A stretch of DNA of 64,000 nucleotides from DATAEG01 sp963703085 (GTDB taxonomy: Bacteria > Actinomycetota > Actinomycetes > Mycobacteriales > Jatrophihabitantaceae): positions 2,852,001-2,916,000 of the forward strand of contig OY969789.1 of NCBI GenBank assembly GCA_963703085.1, written 5' to 3'. The notes under the pieces were generated by a model. That model saw nothing but the letters and a program-made list of their open reading frames with translations. It was not told the DNA's origin and searched no databases. Below, in pieces: positions 1-7,434 of the stretch; the first letter of the stretch is position 1, and the number at the start of each line of letters is the position of its first letter. Made by a program: the position numbers and the translations under genes.

Positions 1-726
1 GCCACTGACGAGCACCCCTTCGGTTACGGTCGGGACCGTTACGTCTACGGGTTCTTGGTCGCGCTGGTGCTGTTCACCCTCGGCGGCGTGTTCGCTCTGT
101 ACGAGGGCACCGAGAAGGTGCTGCATCCGCATGAGATCGACAAGCCGGTTGTGGCGATCGCGGTTCTGATCGGCGCCATCGCACTGGAGTCCTTCTCGCT
201 GCGCACGGCGGTGATCGAGTCGCTCGCCGTCAAGGGCGACCAGGGCTGGGTCGCGTTCATCCGCCGGGCCAAGGCGCCGGAGTTGCCGGTGGTGCTGCTC
301 GAAGACGTCGCGGCCCTCACCGGCCTCACCTTGGCGTTGATCGGCGTCAGTGTTGCCGCGGCCACCGGGGACGGGATCTGGGACGGGATCGGCACCCTGG
401 CGATCGGGGTCCTGCTGGTCTGCGTCGCGGTCGTCCTGGTGATCGAGACCAAGAGCCTGCTGCTGGGCGAGTCCGCTACCGCGCCGACCCGGGCCCGCAT
501 CGCGGAGGCACTCGTCGGCGGCGCGGTCGATCGAGTCATCCATCTGCGTACGCTGCACCTCGGTCCGGAGGAACTTCTGGTCGCCGCGAAGATCGCTGTC
601 GGCGCCACTGACTCGGCCGCGGAGGTGGCCGCCGCGATCGACGCTGCTGAGGCCCGGGTGAGGGAACAGGTCCCGATTGCCCGGGTGATCTACCTAGAAC
701 CGGACATTGATCGGAATCTTCGCTAA
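1..726 (+). CDS. Cation diffusion facilitator (CDF) family efflux transporter, 5'-truncated
   Basis: The reading frame is open from base 1, so the N-terminus lies outside the window; 241 residues are visible. They start in the conserved DEHPFGYGR stretch that follows the second membrane helix in CDF transporters. Hydrophobic segments follow (FLVALVLFTLGGVFALY, PVVAIAVLIGAIALE, and two more around residues 100-145), then a cytoplasmic C-terminal domain of the CDF type (about 150-240, ending LEPDIDRNLR). CDF proteins exchange divalent metals such as Zn or Co for protons at the inner membrane. Metal specificity cannot be read here because the helix II metal site is missing. It ends 31 nt before manA on the same strand. 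Confidence 0.85.
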   Translation, partial: ATDEHPFGYGRDRYVYGFLVALVLFTLGGVFALYEGTEKVLHPHEIDKPVVAIAVLIGAIALESFSLRTAVIESLAVKGDQGWVAFIRRAKAPELPVVLLEDVAALTGLTLALIGVSVAAATGDGIWDGIGTLAIGVLLVCVAVVLVIETKSLLLGESATAPTRARIAEALVGGAVDRVIHLRTLHLGPEELLVAAKIAVGATDSAAEVAAAIDAAEARVREQVPIARVIYLEPDIDRNLR

Positions 727-745
727 CCGTGTCCGGCTGCGTGTT

Positions 746-751
746 TAGACT
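746..751 (+). promoter_or_regulatory. -10 box of manA (leaderless)
   Basis: TAGACT matches the actinobacterial TANNNT -10 consensus and ends 6 nt before the GTG at 758. This predicts a transcript starting at the start codon and supports GTG 758 over the in-frame ATG at 764. No clear -35 box is seen. Confidence 0.5.
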
Positions 752-757
752 GGCCCG

Positions 758-1981
758 GTGACGATGACCCGGCAGACATCGATCCACCCCCTCCATAACG
801 AGATCCGCCCCTACGCATGGGGTTCGGTCACGGCATTGCCGGAGTTCCTCGGGGTCGACCCGACCGGTCAGCCGGCCGCCGAACTCTGGATGGGCGCGCA
901 CCCCGGTGCGCCCTCTCGACTGGCCGACGCCGAAGGCACTCTGGCCGATCTGATCGCTGCCGATCCGACGAAGTTGCTGGGCGACGAGGTTGCCGGGCGG
1001 TTCGGCAACGAGCTGCCGTTCCTGCTCAAAGTGCTTGCCGTGGAACGCCCGCTGTCCCTACAGGCACATCCCAACTTGGCACAGGCTGCCGCCGGCTATG
1101 AGGACGAAGAGCTTCGCGGCATCCCGCTCGATGCGCCCGAGCGGAACTACAAAGACCCCAACCACAAGCCGGAGCAGGTGTGCGCGCTCACCCCGTTCAC
1201 CGGGATGTGCGGGTTCCGGCCGGTCGCGGGTACCGCAGAGCTGATTTCCGCTCTGGACGTGCAGTGCCTGCAGGGTTATCCGGAGCGGCTGGCCGGTGCG
1301 GGTGGATTGCGCGAGGTGGTGACGGCGTTCCTGACGATGCCGGAACCGGTGATCACCGACCTGATCGACGAGATCGTCCCGGCACTGCAACGCCTTGCCG
1401 GGGGGGACGGCCGTTGGCAGGACGAAGCGTCGTGGGTCCTCGAACTCGCCCGCGAGTACCCGCACGATCGCGGAGTCGTGGTGGCCTTGCTGCTCAACCT
1501 GGTCCACCTCGCGCCGGGCGAGTCGATGTTTCTCGGCGCCGGCGTCCCGCACGTGTACCTCCGAGGCACCGCGGTCGAGATCCTCGCCAGCAGTGACAAC
1601 GTCCTGCGCTGCGGCTTCACCCAGAAGCACGTCGACGTGCCCGAGTTGATGCGGGTACTGCGCATCGAGGAGACACCGTTGCCGATCGCCGGGCCGCACG
1701 AGGTGGTCCCCGGTGTCGCCCAGTACCCCAGCGAGGTCCCCGACTTCGTCCTGTACCGGCTGCGCCCCGGCGCCGAACCGGTGCTGCTGCCCGCCGGTGC
1801 GCCGCGCATCCTGCTCTGCACCCGAGGCGCGGTGGAGCTCTGCGACCCGCTCGACCCGCAGGCCCACCCGACCGATGTGGACCGCGGCGGGTCGGCGTTC
1901 CTGCCCGCCGATGCGCAGATCCGCGTCGCTGCCGTGGCCGGCGAGCCGGAGGTCTTCCTGGCGACGGTGAACGCGAGCTAG
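758..1981 (+). CDS. manA: Mannose-6-phosphate isomerase, class I
   Basis: Interconverts mannose-6-phosphate and fructose-6-phosphate in the cytosol and feeds GDP-mannose for glycolipid and glycoprotein mannosylation. The 407-residue protein has the type I PMI signatures: ELWMGAHPG (about 42-50), the zinc-ligand motif QAHPN (102-106), a further ligand Glu in NHKPE (about 139), and the cupin segment with GVPHVYLRG (about 262-270). Length is normal for the family. Start GTG 758 is preferred because a -10 box lies 6 nt upstream and no Shine-Dalgarno sequence is seen. Proximity to ahcY and mtrAB matches the conserved actinobacterial order. Confidence 0.93.
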   Translation: MTMTRQTSIHPLHNEIRPYAWGSVTALPEFLGVDPTGQPAAELWMGAHPGAPSRLADAEGTLADLIAADPTKLLGDEVAGRFGNELPFLLKVLAVERPLSLQAHPNLAQAAAGYEDEELRGIPLDAPERNYKDPNHKPEQVCALTPFTGMCGFRPVAGTAELISALDVQCLQGYPERLAGAGGLREVVTAFLTMPEPVITDLIDEIVPALQRLAGGDGRWQDEASWVLELAREYPHDRGVVVALLLNLVHLAPGESMFLGAGVPHVYLRGTAVEILASSDNVLRCGFTQKHVDVPELMRVLRIEETPLPIAGPHEVVPGVAQYPSEVPDFVLYRLRPGAEPVLLPAGAPRILLCTRGAVELCDPLDPQAHPTDVDRGGSAFLPADAQIRVAAVAGEPEVFLATVNAS

Positions 1982-2033
1982 CCCTCGCGGGGGCGGCCCT
2001 CGTCGCCACACGGAATATCTGACACGACCGTGA

Positions 2034-2039
2034 TAGAGT
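2034..2039 (+). promoter_or_regulatory. -10 box upstream of the MerR-ahcY frame
   Basis: TAGAGT lies 7 nt before ATG 2047, which is preceded by no Shine-Dalgarno sequence. The pattern suggests a leaderless transcript beginning at the MerR-domain start codon. The 65-nt gap after manA is too short for a riboswitch plus promoter. Confidence 0.4.
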
Positions 2040-2046
2040 TTCCGCG

Positions 2047-2439
2047 ATGAAGCCGCTCACGATCCAGCAGGCGGTGGAGACGACCGGATGGTCGCAGCGG
2101 ATGCTGCGGTATCTGGAGCAGGCCGGTCTGGTGACGGCATTGCGCTCGCCCGGCGGGCATCGTCTCTACGGCCCGCGGCAGATCGAACGGCTGCGTCAGC
2201 TCAAGGATTTGATCGAGCAGTTCGATCTCGGCATCACGGACCTGGCGTTCGAGATGCGGATGCGGACCGAGCCGGACCTGGCCCGCACCATCGACAGCTG
2301 GTTCGGCGCGATCCATCGCGTCACCGAGCCGGTGACCGCGGGCATCTACCGCCGGCTGGCGGCCGATTCACCGCATGACCCTGCCGGTACCACGTCCCCG
2401 GTATCGGAAATCCCATCACGACACGTAGAAGGAGAGCAC
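2047..2439 (+). CDS. MerR-family HTH domain, in frame with and open into ahcY
   Basis: 131 codons encode a MerR-type DNA-binding domain: a winged helix-turn-helix with WSQRMLRYLEQAGLV (about 15-29), the wing SPGGHRLYG (about 36-44), then a helical region (50-95) that would form the dimer coiled coil. There is no C-terminal effector domain. No in-frame stop separates it from ahcY, so translation from ATG 2047 would give a 625-residue MerR-SahH fusion. A TAG sits one base out of frame near 2426, so a one-base change would make two separate genes. It may be a real fusion, a nested long form, or an undetected frameshift. The domain call is firm; the gene structure is open. Confidence 0.7.
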
Positions 2440-2442
2440 GTG
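2429..2442 (+). promoter_or_regulatory. Internal ribosome binding site and start of ahcY
   Basis: AAGGAG (2429-2434) is followed after 5 nt by GTG 2440. This strong Shine-Dalgarno sequence sits exactly where a SahH of family length would start, although the upstream MerR frame reads straight through it. Confidence 0.75.
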
Positions 2443-3924
2443 ACCACCACGTTGCAGGCCGACAGCCTGGGCTCAGTGACCGACTTCAAGGTCGCCGACC
2501 TGTCGCTGGCCGCATTCGGTCGCAAGGAGATCCAGCTCGCCGAGCACGAGATGCCCGGGTTGATGGCATTGCGCACCGAGTTCGGCAAGGCCAAGCCGTT
2601 CGCCGGCAAGCGCATCATCGGCTCCCTGCACATGACTGTGCAGACAGCGGTGCTGATCGAGACCCTCGTCGAGCTCGGTGCTGAGGTGCGGTGGGTCAGC
2701 TGCAACATCTTCTCCACCCAGGACCACGCGGCGGCTGCAGTCGTCGTCGGCCCGAACGGCACTCCGGAGAACCCGCAGGGTGTCTCGGTCTTCGCCTGGA
2801 AGGGCGAGACGCTCGAGGAGTACTGGTGGTGCACCGAGCAGATGCTCACCGCGCCGGATGGTCGCGGTCCCGACTCGATCGTCGACGACGGTGGTGATGC
2901 CACCCTGCTGATCCACATGGGTGTCGAGTTCGAGACCGCCGGTGCCGTGCCGCAGGCCGGCGAGGACGACGCCGAGGAGTACAAGGTCATCCTCGAGACG
3001 TTGCGCCGCTCGCTGGCCGCCGACCCGACCCGGTTCACTCGAATCGCCGCCGACATCAAGGGCGTCACCGAGGAAACCACCACCGGCGTGCACCGTCTTT
3101 ACGAGTTCGCCAATGCCGGCCGGCTGCTCTTCCCGGCCATCAACGTCAACGACTCGGTGACGAAGAGCAAATTCGACAACAAGTACGGCTGCCGGCACAG
3201 CCTCATCGACGGCATCAACCGCGCCACCGACACGATGATCGGCGGGAAGCTGGCGGTCGTCTGCGGCTACGGCGACGTCGGCAAGGGCTCGGTCGAGTCG
3301 TTGCGTGGCCAGGGTGCTCGCGTCGTGGTCACCGAGGTCGACCCGATCTGCGCACTGCAGGCGGCGATGGACGGGTTGCAGGTTGTCGAGCTGGAGGACG
3401 TGCTCGACACCGCCGACATCTTCGTCACCACGACCGGCAACAAGGACATCATCATGGCCGAGCACATGGCCAAGATGAAGCACCAGGCCATCGTCGGGAA
3501 CATCGGCCACTTCGACAACGAGATCGACATGGCCGGGCTGGCCAAGACGCCGGGCATCGTGAAGACCGAGATCAAGCCGCAGGTGCACACCTGGACCTTC
3601 CCCGACGGTCACTCGATCATCGTGCTTAGTGAGGGCCGGCTGCTGAACCTGGGCAACGCGACCGGGCACCCCAGCTTCGTCATGTCCACGTCGTTCGCCA
3701 ATCAGACCTTGGCGCAGATCGAGGTCCTGACCAAGTCCGACCAGTACCAGACGCCCGATGAGGGCAACAAGGTCTACGTATTGCCGAAGCACCTCGACGA
3801 GAAGGTCGCCCGGATGCACCTCGAGGCGCTGGGCGCCAAGCTCACCACCCTCACCAAGGAGCAGGCCGACTACATCGGTGTCGACGTGCACGGCCCGTAC
3901 AAGCCGGAGCACTACCGGTACTAA
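2440..3924 (+). CDS. ahcY: S-adenosylhomocysteine hydrolase (adenosylhomocysteinase)
   Basis: Reversibly cleaves S-adenosylhomocysteine to adenosine and homocysteine, removing the inhibitory by-product of SAM-dependent methylation. From GTG 2440 the product is 494 residues, the usual actinobacterial length. Visible features are the N-terminal substrate domain (GSLHMTVQTAVLIETL, about 65-80), the NAD-binding glycine loop GYGDVGKGS (about 274-282) and the C-terminal KPEHYRY tail that completes the partner subunit's NAD site in the tetramer. All catalytic regions look intact. The upstream MerR domain is in the same frame, so a longer form is possible. A strong hairpin terminator follows. In M. 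tuberculosis tmk and mtrA come next; tmk is absent here. Confidence 0.95.
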   Translation: MTTTLQADSLGSVTDFKVADLSLAAFGRKEIQLAEHEMPGLMALRTEFGKAKPFAGKRIIGSLHMTVQTAVLIETLVELGAEVRWVSCNIFSTQDHAAAAVVVGPNGTPENPQGVSVFAWKGETLEEYWWCTEQMLTAPDGRGPDSIVDDGGDATLLIHMGVEFETAGAVPQAGEDDAEEYKVILETLRRSLAADPTRFTRIAADIKGVTEETTTGVHRLYEFANAGRLLFPAINVNDSVTKSKFDNKYGCRHSLIDGINRATDTMIGGKLAVVCGYGDVGKGSVESLRGQGARVVVTEVDPICALQAAMDGLQVVELEDVLDTADIFVTTTGNKDIIMAEHMAKMKHQAIVGNIGHFDNEIDMAGLAKTPGIVKTEIKPQVHTWTFPDGHSIIVLSEGRLLNLGNATGHPSFVMSTSFANQTLAQIEVLTKSDQYQTPDEGNKVYVLPKHLDEKVARMHLEALGAKLTTLTKEQADYIGVDVHGPYKPEHYRY

Positions 3925-3962
3925 GTGCCAATGCTGGGGTGATCCCAAGCAAGATCTGCCGA

Positions 3963-3997
3963 GTGATGGCCGGGCCCGCAGCGGGCCCGGCCATCAC
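3963..3997 (+). terminator. Intrinsic terminator after ahcY
   Basis: Perfect 17-bp inverted repeat (GTGATGGCCGGGCCCGC and its complement) around one central A at 3980, followed by a T-rich stretch (TTCTTT). In RNA the innermost pairs would open into a small loop. Confidence 0.85.
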
Positions 3998-4106
3998 TTC
4001 TTTCGCGACCTGAGGGATTCACCGACCGTTGGCAAATCGTTGCCCGGTCCGTCGGGTCCGCCAGCTACCCTCGCGCTACGGGGTCGGACCTTCTGGGGAG
4101 GCCACC

Positions 4107-4445
4107 ATGCGAGGCCGTCATCTCATCGTCGCCGCGGGCGCCGGCGCAGCTGCTGTTGCACTGCTGGTGCCCGCCGCGCCGGCGTCGGCCGGTGCGGTGT
4201 ACTGCCCGTACGTGATCACGGCCAGTAGCGCGACGGTGTACAGCCAGCCGAGCACCCGGGCGCCGCTGTATGACGTGCTGCCGCACGGAGCGCACATCAC
4301 CGCCTCGCAGAGCACCTATGCCGGTTACGGCGGATCGTTCCGCAAACTGGCGGCCTCCGGGGCCAGCGCGTACGCCTTGACCGGCACGATGGCCCGGACG
4401 TCCGGGGTCTGCATGTCACCGAACCTGAGCACGACAATTCGCTGA
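4107..4445 (+). CDS. Small secreted protein of unknown function
   Basis: 112 residues with a clear Sec signal peptide: basic MRGRH, a hydrophobic core (about 6-24) and an AxA-type site at APASA|GAVY (about residue 30). The mature part is about 80 residues with two cysteines (in VYCPY and GVCMS) that could form a disulfide. The pattern TVYSQPSTRAPLYDVLPHGAHI resembles bacterial SH3-like modules (the V-x-x-x-P-S/G start and the later G-x-x-I), but this is only an impression. ATG 4107 is chosen for the GGGGAG Shine-Dalgarno sequence at 4095-4100 and because it begins the signal peptide; an upstream in-frame start at 4029 would bury it. Confidence 0.65.
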   Translation: MRGRHLIVAAGAGAAAVALLVPAAPASAGAVYCPYVITASSATVYSQPSTRAPLYDVLPHGAHITASQSTYAGYGGSFRKLAASGASAYALTGTMARTSGVCMSPNLSTTIR

Positions 4446-4518
4446 AACCCTTGGCGCCTGGTGCGCAGGAGTCGCAGGGCGCGGCCGTCTGGACCTGAGA
4501 CGCTGTTTCGGAGAAACC

Positions 4519-4534
4519 TACGCTGGCGTAACTT
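4519..4534 (+). promoter_or_regulatory. Desaturase promoter with overlapping palindrome
   Basis: TAACTT (4529-4534) is a -10 box 6 nt before ATG 4541. The inverted repeat TACGC-TG-GCGTA (4519-4530) overlaps its upstream edge, a position typical of a repressor operator. Confidence 0.5.
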
Positions 4535-4540
4535 GGCGGT

Positions 4541-5476
4541 ATGACTACGACCCGAGGCGATGCGCACGCCGAGCTCCTGCATGAGCTGGAGCCGGTCGTC
4601 GCCAGCAATCTCGACCGCCATCTGAGTCTGGCGAAGTCCTGGATGCCGCACGACTACGTGCCGTGGAGCCGAGGCAAGGACTTCGCCTTCCTGGGTGGCG
4701 AGGACTGGCGTCCGGAAGACTCCCCGCTGGACCCGGTGGCCAAGACGGCGATGATCGTCAATCTGCTCACCGAGGACAACCTGCCCAGCTATCACCGCGA
4801 AATCGCCACCCGCTTCGGCCGGGACGGCGCGTGGGGTCAGTGGGTAGGGCGCTGGACTGCCGAAGAGGGCCGGCACGCGATTGCCCTGCGCGATTATCTC
4901 GTGGTCACCCGTGGCGTGGATCCGGTCGCGCTCGAAGCGCTGCGGATGGAGCACATGGTCGCCGGATACGACTCCGGCGACAAGACGGTGCTGCAGGCGC
5001 TTGCCTACGTGTCGTTCCAAGAGCTGGCCACGCGCGTGTCGCACCGCAACACCGGGCGGGCAACCGGCTGCCCGATAGCCGAACAGTTGCTGGCCCGGAT
5101 CGCCACCGACGAGAACCTGCACATGGTTTTCTACCGCAACCTGGTGAACGCCGCGTTCGACGTCGACCCCGACTCGATGATGGAAGCAGTGCGCGACGAG
5201 GTCGTCGGCTTCGCCATGCCGGGTGCCGGCATGACCGACTTCCTGCGCAACTCCGCGACCATCGCGAAGGCCGGCATCTACGATCTGCGGCTGCACCACG
5301 ACGAGGTCGTCCAGCCGGTGCTGAAATTCTGGAGGGTGTTCGACCGAACGGATCTGGGCCCAGCCGGCGAAAAGGCGCGCGCCGAACTGTCCGAGTTCCT
5401 GAGCAATCTTGATGCCCAGGCAACACGATTCGTCGAGCAGCGCGAACGGCGCCGCGCGAAGGCCGCCGCCCAGTAA
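4541..5476 (+). CDS. Acyl-ACP desaturase (soluble di-iron, FA_desaturase_2 family)
   Basis: Introduces a double bond into acyl chains carried on ACP (or CoA), using O2 and reduced ferredoxin. The 311-residue protein carries the full di-iron ligand set of the ferritin-like four-helix bundle: Glu78 (LLTEDN), E109-x-x-H112 in EEGRH, Glu161 (FQELA) and E191-x-x-H194 in DENLH. It belongs with mycobacterial DesA1/DesA2-type enzymes; M. tuberculosis has desaturase genes elsewhere, not at this site between ahcY and mtrA. The start is supported by a leaderless-type -10 box. The next gene begins 9 nt downstream and may be co-transcribed. Confidence 0.9.
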   Translation: MTTTRGDAHAELLHELEPVVASNLDRHLSLAKSWMPHDYVPWSRGKDFAFLGGEDWRPEDSPLDPVAKTAMIVNLLTEDNLPSYHREIATRFGRDGAWGQWVGRWTAEEGRHAIALRDYLVVTRGVDPVALEALRMEHMVAGYDSGDKTVLQALAYVSFQELATRVSHRNTGRATGCPIAEQLLARIATDENLHMVFYRNLVNAAFDVDPDSMMEAVRDEVVGFAMPGAGMTDFLRNSATIAKAGIYDLRLHHDEVVQPVLKFWRVFDRTDLGPAGEKARAELSEFLSNLDAQATRFVEQRERRRAKAAAQ

Positions 5477-5485
5477 CCTCACCGC

Positions 5486-6658
5486 GTGGCATCGCCGTTA
5501 CGTCGGTACGTACGCCCGCTGTCCCCTCGCGACCCGACCGAGCCGCACCGCGCCGCGACGCCGCTGGAGCTGCTCACCGACCTGTGCTTCGTCGTCGCGG
5601 TGTCGCAGGCAGCGGCGGCGTTTCACCATCAGATTTTCGAAGACCACATCGCGCACGGCGTGCTCGGGTTCTCGATGGCCTTCTTCGCGACGTTCTGGGC
5701 GTGGCTGAACTTCACCTGGTTCAGTTCCGCCTACGACGATGACGGCGCGATGTTCCGGCTGCTGACGATCCTGCAGATCGTCGGGTCGCTGATGCTGGCC
5801 GCGGGCATTCCGAAATTACTGGCCGACGGCCGCTCCGTGATCGCGGTCCTCGGCTACATCGTCATGCGCGTCGCGCTGGTCACCCAGTGGCTCCGAGCCG
5901 CCGCCGGCGACCCGAACAGGCGCACGACGGCGCTGCGTTATGCCGCCGGTGTCGTCGTCGTGCAGTGCGGCTGGGTCGCGTACCTGTTCGTCCCACGGGA
6001 GGTGGTGGGATGGATGTTCCTGGTGATGGTGCTCGCCGAACTCGCGGTCCCGGCCTGGGCCGAGTCCGCCGGGACGACGACGTGGCACCCGCAGCACGTT
6101 GCCGAGCGGTACAGCCTGTTCTTCATCATCGTGCTCGGCGAGTGCATTCTCTCCACGACGGTGGCCATCCAACAGTCCCTAGACGCCGGCGGCGCGCTGG
6201 GCGGACTGGCCAGAGTCATCATCGGCGGCGTTGTCATCGTCTTCAGCCTGTGGTGGCTCTACTTCTCCCGCGACGACGCCGAGGTCCTGCTGGGCCGGAG
6301 CAACGCGACGAACATGGTGTGGGGCTTCGGGCACTATTTTGTGTTCGCGGCGACCGCGGCAGTCGGAGCCGGGCTGGCCGCCAGGGTGGATCACTACACG
6401 CAGCACGGCGAGGCGTCCGGGCTGGTCACCGGCTGCTGTCTCACCGTCCCCGTCGCGATCATCGTCGTCGCGATCTACGTCATCCACCTGCGCCAACACG
6501 ATCCGAGCGAGCGCACCAAACTGGCGTTCCTGGCGGCGGTCCTGCTCATCCTGCTGGGGTCGATGACCCCCGCGCCGGAGCTGGTTGCCGGGCTGGTCTG
6601 CGCGCTGTTGGTCGCGGTGGCAGTCGCGATCCCCGATTCCCAGCCGGAGCGTGCGTGA
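5486..6658 (+). CDS. Low temperature requirement protein A (LtrA) family membrane protein
   Basis: 390 residues, polytopic, with roughly ten hydrophobic helices. The N-terminal segment TPLELLTDLCFVVAVSQ (about 25-41) and the middle segment AERYSLFFIIVLGECIL (about 207-223) are the LtrA family hallmarks. LtrA was named for a Listeria locus needed for growth in the cold; its biochemical role is unknown. GTG 5486 lies 9 nt after the desaturase stop codon, so the two may form an operon. A link to membrane fluidity with the desaturase is an attractive inference from proximity only. Confidence 0.85.
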   Translation: MASPLRRYVRPLSPRDPTEPHRAATPLELLTDLCFVVAVSQAAAAFHHQIFEDHIAHGVLGFSMAFFATFWAWLNFTWFSSAYDDDGAMFRLLTILQIVGSLMLAAGIPKLLADGRSVIAVLGYIVMRVALVTQWLRAAAGDPNRRTTALRYAAGVVVVQCGWVAYLFVPREVVGWMFLVMVLAELAVPAWAESAGTTTWHPQHVAERYSLFFIIVLGECILSTTVAIQQSLDAGGALGGLARVIIGGVVIVFSLWWLYFSRDDAEVLLGRSNATNMVWGFGHYFVFAATAAVGAGLAARVDHYTQHGEASGLVTGCCLTVPVAIIVVAIYVIHLRQHDPSERTKLAFLAAVLLILLGSMTPAPELVAGLVCALLVAVAVAIPDSQPERA

Positions 6659-6725
6659 GCATCCCCGAGTTGGTTCTGCGCGCCGTTACGGCTGCCTGCT
6701 ACGGCATATTCGGCGTTCGGGATGA

Positions 6726-6731
6726 CACGAT
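6726..6731 (+). promoter_or_regulatory. Possible -10 box of mtrA
   Basis: CACGAT, one base from TANNNT, ends 6 nt before ATG 6738, matching the leaderless spacing seen at other genes here. No -35 box is obvious. Confidence 0.35.
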
Positions 6732-6737
6732 GAGGCT

Positions 6738-7427
6738 ATGAAGCCCCGCGTGCTGGTTGTCGACGACGACGCCGCTCTCGCCGAAATGCTCGGGATCGTG
6801 TTGCGCAACGACGGGTTCGACGCCGCTTTCGTTGCGGACGGAACCCGGGCGATGGCAGCCTTCACATCTTTCAAACCGGACCTGGTCCTGCTCGACCTGA
6901 TGTTGCCCGGGATGAACGGCATGGACGTGTGCCGCACCATCCGCGCCGAGTCCGGTGTGCCGATCATCATGCTGACCGCGAAGTCGGACACCGTCGACGT
7001 CGTGCTCGGCCTCGAGGCCGGTGCTGACGACTACGTCGTGAAGCCGTTCAAGCCGAAGGAACTCACCGCTCGGGTCCGCGCCCGGCTGCGCCAACACGAC
7101 GACCAGAAGCCCGAGTCGCTCACCATCGGACCGCCGGACAACCTCGTTCAAATCGACGTGCTGGGCCACCGGGTGAGTCGGGACGGCAAGTCGATCTCCC
7201 TGACGCCGTTGGAGTTCGACCTGCTGGTGGCCCTGGCCCGCAAGCCGCGCCAGGTGTTCACCCGCGAGGTGCTCCTGGAGCAGGTATGGGGCTACCGCCA
7301 TGCGGCCGACACCAGGCTGGTGAACGTGCACGTGCAGCGATTGCGCGCCAAGGTCGAGGTCGATCCGGAGAACCCCGAGGTGGTCCTCACCGTGCGGGGC
7401 GTGGGATACAAGGCAGGCCCGGCCTGA
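6738..7427 (+). CDS. mtrA: Two-component response regulator MtrA
   Basis: OmpR/PhoB-type regulator that with MtrB controls cell-wall metabolism, division and, in mycobacteria, dnaA and peptidoglycan hydrolase genes. Its 229 residues comprise a receiver domain (1-115) with the acidic pocket VVDDDA (7-12), phospho-acceptor Asp53 in LLDLMLPG and the conserved Lys in DDYVVKPF (about 102), then a winged-helix domain (about 130-226) with LTPLEFDLL and the C-terminal TVRGVGYK. mtrB starts 7 nt downstream and lpqB overlaps mtrB, the standard actinobacterial mtrA-mtrB-lpqB operon. Confidence 0.97.
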   Translation: MKPRVLVVDDDAALAEMLGIVLRNDGFDAAFVADGTRAMAAFTSFKPDLVLLDLMLPGMNGMDVCRTIRAESGVPIIMLTAKSDTVDVVLGLEAGADDYVVKPFKPKELTARVRARLRQHDDQKPESLTIGPPDNLVQIDVLGHRVSRDGKSISLTPLEFDLLVALARKPRQVFTREVLLEQVWGYRHAADTRLVNVHVQRLRAKVEVDPENPEVVLTVRGVGYKAGPA

Positions 7428-7434
7428 TGCACCG

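Noticed and set aside
1982..2046. SAH or SAM riboswitch before ahcY
   Set aside because: Only 65 nt separates manA and the MerR start, and a leaderless promoter uses part of it.
2473..3948. 491-residue frame opposite ahcY
   Set aside because: Antisense of a strongly conserved gene; no motif.
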